In this document: positions 30,139-36,823 of the stretch, one piece after another
Layout of the letters: each line of letters starts with the position of its first letter
Position numbering within the stretch: the first letter of the stretch is position 1
NCBI GenBank assembly: GCA_015499985.1
Contig: JAAAUF010000324.1
Coordinates: 1-36,823 of the forward strand
Direction: 5' to 3'
Length of the DNA stretch: 36,823 nucleotides
Origin: Haplosporangium gracile
Taxonomy: Eukaryota; Mortierellomycota; Mortierellomycetes; Mortierellales; Mortierellaceae
Notes under the pieces: generated by a model
What the model saw: the letters and a program-made list of their open reading frames with translations, nothing else
What the model was told of the DNA's origin: nothing
The model's database searches: none
Program-made: the position numbers and the translations under genes

Positions 30139-32751
30139 TTAGTCCTCATCGTCGTAATAGTCCTCAACGTCGCTGTTGTAGCAATTGGTCAACGCCCCAA
30201 TAAGCTCCTCCGTCGTCATGCTCACTAGGTTATGATCCTCGGCATACTCGCTGTTGTTCAACCGCGATTTCCACCAGTCAACCTCATCCTCATCATCATT
30301 ATCATATTCACCCTCACCCTCACTCCCATTGTATTCCTCCTGCTCCCTCTCATCCTTCCTTCCACCTCCGTCCTCAACGGCCACTCCTGCTCCTTCCTCC
30401 CCTTTCTCCCCACTGGGCTTTCGTCCATCCTCGTGTCGATTCTGCTCATATCCCAAGGCATCCCTATTCTCTCCTATGTCCCCGTGGCGGACCCGTTTGT
30501 CAAATCGAACTCGATTATTGTTGCTGCTACCGCCATTGAGGTGTGTTTGTGGAGTAAATTCGGTCCAAGACCTCTTCCTTGTCGGCAATGTCTCGGATCG
30601 AGAGAGGGGCGAGGCGTTCCTTGAGCTGGCTGTAACAGCACTAGTAGGGTGGATGCGTGGTCGACTCCGAGCGGATCCAGAGCCAGTGCCTAGACTGTAC
30701 GTTCGAATGCTGCCTGTGAAGGACAACAGAGACATCTGAGAATGAAACACTTCTTCGGAAGATGATCCATCCCCAGACTCGTCCTCAAAATAGTCCCCTT
30801 CACTTGGTTCCTCGTCATCCTCATCATCCCCGTCAAAATCCCCTCCTTCACTATCGTCCTCGTCTTCCATTGTACGTCTATATTCCTCATCCTCTTCTTC
30901 CCCTTCCTCTTCTCCCGTCTCTTCTTCAGCGCTCCCATATCGATTCGATTCCTTGTCCTTTCCCTCATCTTCCTCTGAATAAGGTTCGCCGGTGACTTCG
31001 ACATGCGCCTTTCGGGAAATAAAATCTCTGGTGTCAAAGCGGACACGGGCCTGTTGGTTCCGCTGACGAGTATGAGGAGGATCCGATCCATTGAAGAGAG
31101 AGTACACAGGATTAGAAGAAGAGTTTCTCCGGGTCAACAGAGAAGGACCAATTCTTGCTCTAGGCTGGCCAGTTAATGGAAGGAATCGTCGTCTGTAGGC
31201 ATCCAGTGCCTGCTGTAGTAAGAGTCGCTTCCCGTTTAACAACCCACTATTGATCGAGCACTATTTTTTTCAAGTAGAAAGGAGAGTGTCAGACAAAAAG
31301 CAACCGACCATGCATTGCCAGATGAGTGACCAAGTACAACAGCTCTTACCAGCTTCCACCCGATCTCGTTCAGGAAGGACTCTTCAGCCTGTCGGATACC
31401 ATAAGTGTTCCAGTGCTCAGACTGGCCATCTTGGGTCAAGAAGGATCTTGGATAGACACAATTGCTCTTCTTGAAGTCGTGCGGGAGGTCGTCCAGGCTG
31501 ATACCGCTGATGTTGATCTGGAGACGCAGTCGCTTGAGCCGGCCCTGGATGTAGCCATTAAACTCCAATGACGACAAGTCACTGGCCGATGTCTCAAACG
31601 AACCAAGACTAGGCAGTCTCTGCATAGCCTGAGTAGCAGCCTTAACTTGCGGTTCGGGTTCTTGTAGAGGAGTGAGATCTGAAGGTACCGGTCGCTGCGT
31701 GTCATCCTGCAACGAGGACACCATCCCAGGCTGCCATGTCAATGGAAAAGGCGCTGGCGCTCGAGATATACTTGAAGCAACCAACCTTGGGATCGGCAAG
31801 ACTGGTCCACGTACATCCTTATCGACAGCTTTAGCCCGTGTCTTCTTTTCCTGTCTCTTCACTCGACGCGACTTTTGCTCTAATGACGCATTCCGAAGGC
31901 TGATCACGGCTCGCTGAAGTACACCCCTGCGCTCATTCAGAATCGTCGGGTTTAGATGTGCCAACTTCCACCCTTGCTCATTACACTCTCGCTCATAGTT
32001 ACGTCGAGACCCCTTATACTCTTCCTCGGCTCCATTCGCACTAGGGTAGAGGCAGTTCGTCGTCTGAAACTCTGTAGGGATATCGTCCACGCTGACCTGG
32101 TCAATGTCGGCCCGGATTGTGTAAGGTGTACTGGCAGCACTTCTTGTTGTATAAGTGAATGCAAGCCATGGAACTCCGTCGACAATTTTGATAGATGGCT
32201 TGGTAGGAGGAGAAGAACCCTTTGAGGCTACATTCATCACTGACATGAACTGCTTCATACTCGCGGCTGTAACGCTGGCTGAAGGCGGTCGAGTTGAAGG
32301 ACGAGGCGGAGCACTGGGTGGGACTCTTTCTGTGCTTCCAGAAGGTTGTTGCCGACTCATTTTGGCCCGTCTCAGTGTCTCCTCCATACTGCTCAGCTGT
32401 TCAATTGATAATCCTGACAAAGCGTCCATGACTCCTTCGTTGGGCGACAAAAGCTGCTGAACAGGCATCATGATGCCACTTGCCGATACAAGACGTGCCG
32501 GCGCCGCCTGGTCGACCTGTGGATATGTAATTGTTTCGAGCAAGGCGCGAATTAAATTTAACGACTATCAGCTTATGCGATCGATGTTTCAAGGTTTAGA
32601 AAAATGTCCTGCAAGTCAAACTTACAGTTCCTTGACTAATAGACGCCCTCGCAGAACCTGAGCTTCCTTGATTTGTACGCGAATGCTGAAAGGTCAAAAA
32701 CCCTACAGCCGTCGATATTCCTTTGCCGTGAGATGTTTCATGAGACGCCAT
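30139..32751 (-). CDS. Protein with two diverged DUF8032-like domains and an acidic tail, 3 exons, 804 aa
   Basis: Exons complement(30139-31260, 31350-32516, 32626-32751); phases close to 804 residues. I recognise two copies of a fungal domain of unknown function, as I recall catalogued as DUF8032. Copy 1 (about 150-252) reads YTIRADIDQVSVDDIP, then NCLYPSA, then NEQGWKLAHLNP and RRGVLQRAV. Copy 2 (about 357-457) reads LQINISGISLDDLP, NCVYPRS, NEIGWKL, then across an intron LLNGKRLLLQQALDAYRRR. Between them lies a Lys/Arg-rich segment (about 255-275) that could be a nuclear signal. The C-terminal 300 residues are strongly acidic (several Glu/Asp runs) with Ser-rich parts. Biochemical function is unknown; a nuclear or chromatin-associated role is only a guess from the basic and acidic segments. 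Confidence 0.75.
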
Positions 32752-32904
32752 GGCAGTTGAATGGCGCGGATGATTGAACTGAAAGGTATCGTTTATTAGG
32801 TGTAGCAGGTTGCAAAAGACAGCTAAAAAAGGGTCATTTGACCGGGGGTTTGCCAGAAAACGTAAACAACCGTCACGCTTTGGTTTTTAATCGGCGCGTA
32901 TCGC

Positions 32905-34584
32905 TTAGTATCGTAAACTGGAGGCTAGGAGACTCGCCTCGATTGTCTCTGCTTCGCGTAGTTTGGCCGCCAGAGCAGCGCATTGCTTCATCTCCTGTAT
33001 CTCCTCCTTAACAACACTACAAAGTTCCTGCATAACTTGTGCAATCGCCTGAATCTAAGATAAACTCATACAAATGTTATTATTCTCTGTCAGTGCCATG
33101 GTCCTCTTACCTCTAAGCTAAAACCATTAGACACTTAACTAACTATCCCTAATACTTACAAGTTCGTAATCTTTGTTTGAGCGCTGTGAGGACATGTCCA
33201 ATACACTTTGGCATTCCTTGATCTGTCCAAGCCATTCATCGAGGTTGGAGTCATCGATTCCGGGTATATTCAGCACCCGTGCCTCACAATCCAGTGCAGT
33301 TGTGAATTCCTCGTAGCCCGCTTTGAATGTGTCTAGCCTGTCAATGATAGAAAGTAGCTGGTCCCTCTATAATGAATCAAAGTGAGCTTCGGTATTAGAC
33401 TCACTTGCAAATATCGTCAACGGTCGCATTCAATGATTTCGCTGTATCGTGGTTGCTTACCTGACAACCCAAGGTTGACTCCAACTCGACCAGATCCTGT
33501 TCAACCTCAAATCTCTTTTGAAGATTCTGTAGCTTGGTTTGTTTCTCCAAGAGGGACCTCCCTACAAGCTCAAACTGTACCTAAATGACCGAAAGAAAGA
33601 AGATGTATCGTGTGAGAACGTGCTGAAAGTATTTTCATATACAAAAGATGCCTTCAGTCCATTTTTGAGGTCATATAATTACCTCCGCTGACTTTTCTTG
33701 GGCTGAAAAGTGCTCGGCAGCTCTCTTGTTCATGAGATACCACTGCATGAGCCGTGCCTGCGATAAATAGATCTCCTCCTGCCTCTTTACCGAGCTGACG
33801 GTCGAAGCACGATCCTGCCTTATACTCCTGGTTCCCAAGCTGTCCGCTATTTTTGGAGTCAATATCTTGCTGCTCCATAATGAACCCCCTATGTTCTCTT
33901 TTATGCCCTCTAGTCCTTTGGTGTGATCTGCATCGAGTATACTTGTCGAGGCATCTGTTGTTATGATGTAGTCAGTGCTATCGTTGCCTATTCTCTGTAT
34001 TGAGCTGTAAACTGATGATGTTCCTGGACGAGTCGGCATTGGCTTCTTTTCGATCCTGTGTGCAACAGCTCCAAGTCGGCGCACTCCTAGAAGAGCACTA
34101 GCGGGCTTACTGGTTCTTGAAAGGGCGTTGTAATGTTGAATGATACTCTTGGTGCTGGAAGAAGGTTGATGATGGTGCTGTTGCTGTTGCTGTTGTTGCT
34201 GTTGCTGTTGATGTGCGCCACCATCCTGCAATGCCTCCTTGCTTTGTAGAACATCCTTGACCAAGATAGATTTTCTTGCGCGATATCCCACGACTGAGCG
34301 GTTGAGTGGATGTGAGGGACGGGAAGAATGGTCGCCAGGCCGTACTGACGCTCGAAGAAGAGACTTGTTCAACGCTCGCTCTATTTTTGTATTGGAGGGT
34401 GAAGAATGGCGGAATCAGTTTCTCTGTTGCTTCGTCACATTATGAATTCAATTTGCGAATGGCTGTTGACAAAAGACGAACCTGCCTGGTATGCTTCCAA
34501 CAGCTTGCGGCGTTCCTGATTCGACGATAGTTCATTCATGTCGCTGTTGCTGTTGCTGTTGCTGTGTTGATCATCGCTGTCCAT
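32905..34584 (-). CDS. Coiled-coil protein resembling augmin subunit HAUS8/AUG8, 5 exons, 425 aa
   Basis: Exons complement(32905-33054, 33160-33366, 33461-33580, 33683-34380, 34482-34584); phases close to 425 residues, near the 410 of human HAUS8. Residues 1-240 are disordered, with Arg/Lys clusters (YRARKSILVKD) and an 11-Gln run at 92-102. The conserved part begins at 242 with QARLMQWYLMNKRAAEHF, which parallels the QWRF-type motif of plant AUG8. It continues as coiled coil through 268-376 and has a TTALDCEARVLNIPGI segment like the ALDTTRHELP region of HAUS8. It ends with a helix whose KQCAALAAKLREAETIEASLL resembles the family C-terminus. Family knowledge: HAUS8 uses a basic N-terminus to bind microtubules and holds augmin, which recruits gamma-tubulin for branching nucleation. 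The assignment is from pattern memory and is moderate. Confidence 0.65.
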
Positions 34585-34741
34585 ATTTCAGGTTCGTGCT
34601 GTGTTGTTTGTATGAAAAGGAAAAAGTGAAAGAGGCAGAAAACTCGTTTTTTTTTATTCGACTTGAAAATTGAATTGATTATAGTGACTGGTGGTTGGTT
34701 GGTGAATGAACGTCTGGCTGTAAAACAGGGCATGGTCCACT

Positions 34742-35198
34742 TTACCGCCTTTTGTGAAAGTACTTGGAGTTGGACATGAACATGATACCCTGGTCCACGA
34801 CCCACTCGCCAATGCCGAGATACTGGTCGACTGCCGACCGAACGTCCTTGCTCTCAATCTTGCTGCTTGCAACACTATTCATATTAAAGGAACAAAAGAG
34901 AAGAGGGCGCTCGCGTGAGTGCCTTGGCGTTTACTCTCTTACTTTTCCTGTGCTCTTTGCATAATAAGCCCGTTGTCACTGATGGCTCTTGGGGGACTTA
35001 CGTCAATCCCTATTGTAGGAGAACATCATTGAAGTAAGGAAAAGTGTTGTTAGTCGAAAGTTGTCCAACAAAAACTCATTCTCCCTTCTGTTTGTCAACT
35101 GCGCGTTGTGTTCAGCTTACGGTGCTTCGCTTAATGCCAGCCAGGACTGCCGAGATCAGGATGGCGTCGGCTGCGTAATGAAAGAGTTTTCCGAACAT
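34742..35198 (-). CDS. DUF1748 small mitochondrial inner-membrane protein, 3 exons including an 8-base microexon, 72 aa
   Basis: Exons complement(34742-34874, 35002-35009, 35121-35198). The protein opens MFGKLFHYAADAILISAVLAG, a hydrophobic helix, then IKRSTGLTV and an AVDQYLGIGEWVVDQG helix, and ends KYFHKRR. The length, the MFGKLxHYxxDAxLxSxxLAGxxRSTG start and the GLT joint are the pattern of the fungal DUF1748 family. I recall that family to include yeast Min8 (YPR010C-A), linked to cytochrome c oxidase assembly. The GLT residues come from the microexon GGATTGAC, which is flanked by AG and GTAAGT. Skipping it would remove a conserved motif and break the frame. The gene lies only 157 bases upstream of the HAUS8-like gene on the same strand. 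Confidence 0.85.
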
Positions 35199-35888
35199 TG
35201 TGGCAGGGTGTGAGTAATTGCGAAGTGTGTGAGTGTGAGTATGGGAGTACAGTAGTTGAGTGAAAGAGGGTGGAAGTGAATGCTGAACAGCTGGGAACAG
35301 TAGGAGCCGAGGACCGAACTTGGCCCAAGCCAAGCCCGTGACTTGCAATTGCGTGTAAATTATGCGGGAAGGTGACGAGTGATGAAAACGAGGCTTGAAG
35401 GCAGGGCAGAGGAGAAAAGAGGACCTGTTGCTTCGCAGGTACCTTCTGTATCTTGAGGGTTTACCCATGTGGCGAAGTGGTGTGAGAGAGGTACCATCAT
35501 CAATATTCCTTCTCAGCCACATACTCCTGCTTGAGTCCCCTCCTATTCCTGACCACAAAAAGTGCGCTTTCGGATTTTATCCTCACCAACCAGAGGGGTA
35601 ATTTCTTGGTTGGCGTGCCTAGTGACTGGTTTCAAAAATAGATAGCCTATGAATTTTTTGCAGTGGCAGTGCGAATAGTTTCTGTCTCGTTGTTTCGCGG
35701 AAACCAGGAATAGGGCAGACAATTCGTCCGTTCCTTTTTCTCATCCTGTTGCATCGCCTTTACCGCAATTCGTACCAAATACCACGAGAGGGATTTCGAA
35801 AGTGTATAAAAAGACCTGACCTGCCCACTCACAAGAAATCTCATCTCACTTTTCACTTCACAACAATAACAACAACTAAATACTCAAC
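35199..35888. promoter_or_regulatory. Divergent promoter between the DUF1748 gene (minus) and a secreted-protein gene (plus)
   Basis: This 690-base stretch between two divergent start codons has no gene. A TATA box, TATAAAAA at 35805-35812, lies 84 bases before the plus-strand ATG at 35889, which is preceded by a CA- and TCA-rich leader. The minus-strand leader shows CACACTCACAC-type sequence (35217-35240). Confidence 0.55.
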
Positions 35889-36781
35889 ATGACACGATTC
35901 ATATCATTGATGACCATCCTCGCCCTGGCTATTGCCTCTGTCGCATTCACATCCGCAGCCCCTGTCCCTCCTCAAACCGGCACACCTGCCTTCCTCACTA
36001 TCAACGAACTCAAGGCTGCTGCCAATGGCACCTGTCCTCCCCAGACCTCAGGTGAACTCATCAGTTGTGAAGACGCCCTTCCCTTCATCAACGATGCCAT
36101 CAACAAGTAAGTCGCCCTTGCTTCTACTTGTTATTAGTGCCCTGCTTTCACACCATTCCAAACATTCAACTCACCTTGCAACACCTACCCTTATTTAATT
36201 GACAGATATAACCTGGCGACAAGAGGGCAACGAGCAGCATACATCGCCACAATGCTTTTCGAGAGCGGAAACCTGAAGTACAACCACAACCTCGTCCATG
36301 CAGACCAAGGAAGTAAGTAACCTATCTCACCCTCGCAGTAATTCGATCAAAGATCATTTGCCCTTTGTGCGCATTTAATAACAAGGGGAATGAGAATGAC
36401 ATTCAAATGCACGTTTCATTTCTCAATTTTTTAACCCCATCGCCCCTTTTCTCTTCCTATTGTATTAACCAACCAGCTCGATCAATGCTCCCTCAAGCAT
36501 CACTCGAAATATTCGTCAGTGCCAACGCCGACATCCAAACCTTGGTCGCAACCTACCCAGCTAACACACTTCTCGTCGACATCTTAATCAACAACCACCT
36601 CGACTTTTCGCCCGGTGCATGGTGGACAGTCTCTGGTCCTAATTGCCCTGACCGTGCTGATGCTCTCGATGGCACTACCAATACTTTCTTGCAATGGGAG
36701 ATTGATTGTATCAATGGTGGTGTCGAGACACTTGTCGTACGCGCTGCTGTCTTTCAAATCGTCTACCAGAGCATTCATTAG
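35889..36781 (+). CDS. Small secreted protein, 3 exons, 209 aa; possible lysozyme-like fold
   Basis: Exons 35889-36106, 36206-36312 and 36477-36781; phases close to 209 residues. Residues 1-24 are a signal peptide (SLMTILALAIASVAF, cleavage near TSA-AP). The mature protein has four cysteines (in GTCPP, ISCED, PNCPD and EIDCIN), likely two disulfides. A central helix reads RAAYIATMLFESGNLKYNHN. It recalls a fungal secreted family with an FESGxxKYN motif and a following QGTR segment, resembling small lysozyme- or transglycosylase-like proteins with E92 as candidate acid. That link is inference, and the catalytic assignment is unproven. A TATA box 84 bases upstream and a short leader suggest inducible, strong expression. 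It could equally be an uncharacterised cell-wall or effector-type protein. Confidence 0.7.
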
Positions 36782-36823
36782 TTTTATCGAGCCATCCTTT
36801 GTAATTGAACCTGAACATACCAA

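Noticed and set aside
1..36823. tRNA, rRNA, CRISPR arrays, transposons or viral relics
   Set aside because: By eye I found no tRNA B-box with a matching cloverleaf, no rRNA segment, no spaced repeat array, no terminal inverted repeats and no transposase, integrase or reverse transcriptase motif. A tRNAscan or RepeatMasker run could still find degraded copies.

Overview
This window looks like nuclear DNA of a filamentous, early-diverging fungus, most likely of the Mortierella/Mucoromycota grade. That placement is my inference. It rests on intron-dense genes (2-9 short exons, GT-AG introns of about 85-800 bases), CAG/CAA-coded glutamine runs, pyrimidine-rich intergenic DNA, and a mix of typical fungal genes (Hal4/Sat4-type kinase, Tps2-type trehalose protein, DUF1748, DUF8032) with genes usually missing from yeasts and most Dikarya (DDRGK1/UFBP1, a HAUS8-like augmin subunit, a six-segment Kv channel). 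I saw no bacterial-style operons, no transposon coding sequence, no rRNA and no recognisable tRNA.

I rebuilt twelve protein genes by joining exons. In each model the reading phases close exactly from ATG to stop. From left to right: an M17 leucyl aminopeptidase (minus, 304-2714); a GIGYF/Smy2-type GYF-domain protein (plus, 3393-7553); a Tps2/Tps3-type trehalose-6-phosphate synthase/phosphatase (minus, 7864-12782); DDRGK1/UFBP1 (plus, 13607-15330); a Hal4/Sat4-type Ser/Thr kinase (minus, 15475-17696); a 2.4 kb gene-poor stretch; an Lnt-like membrane carbon-nitrogen hydrolase (minus, 20117-22209); a 4.1 kb gene-free stretch; a secreted ML/NPC2-like lipid-binding protein (plus, 26292-27002); a Kv-type potassium channel (minus, 27311-29561); a compact same-strand run of a two-copy DUF8032 protein (30139-32751), a HAUS8/AUG8-like coiled-coil protein (32905-34584) and a DUF1748 mitochondrial small protein (34742-35198), all minus; and a small secreted protein (plus, 35889-36781).

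The genes do not form one pathway; this is an ordinary eukaryotic neighbourhood of independent units. Functional themes are trehalose and stress (Tps2-like gene, Hal-type kinase, STRE-like motifs), post-transcriptional control (GYF protein), the UFMylation arm of ER quality control (DDRGK1), membrane excitability (Kv), microtubule branching (HAUS8-like) and secretion. The points most worth a second look are DDRGK1 and the augmin-like subunit in a fungus, a coding exon that is only the start codon, an 8-base microexon supported by protein conservation, and an Lnt-like protein with a complete Glu-Lys-Cys triad.
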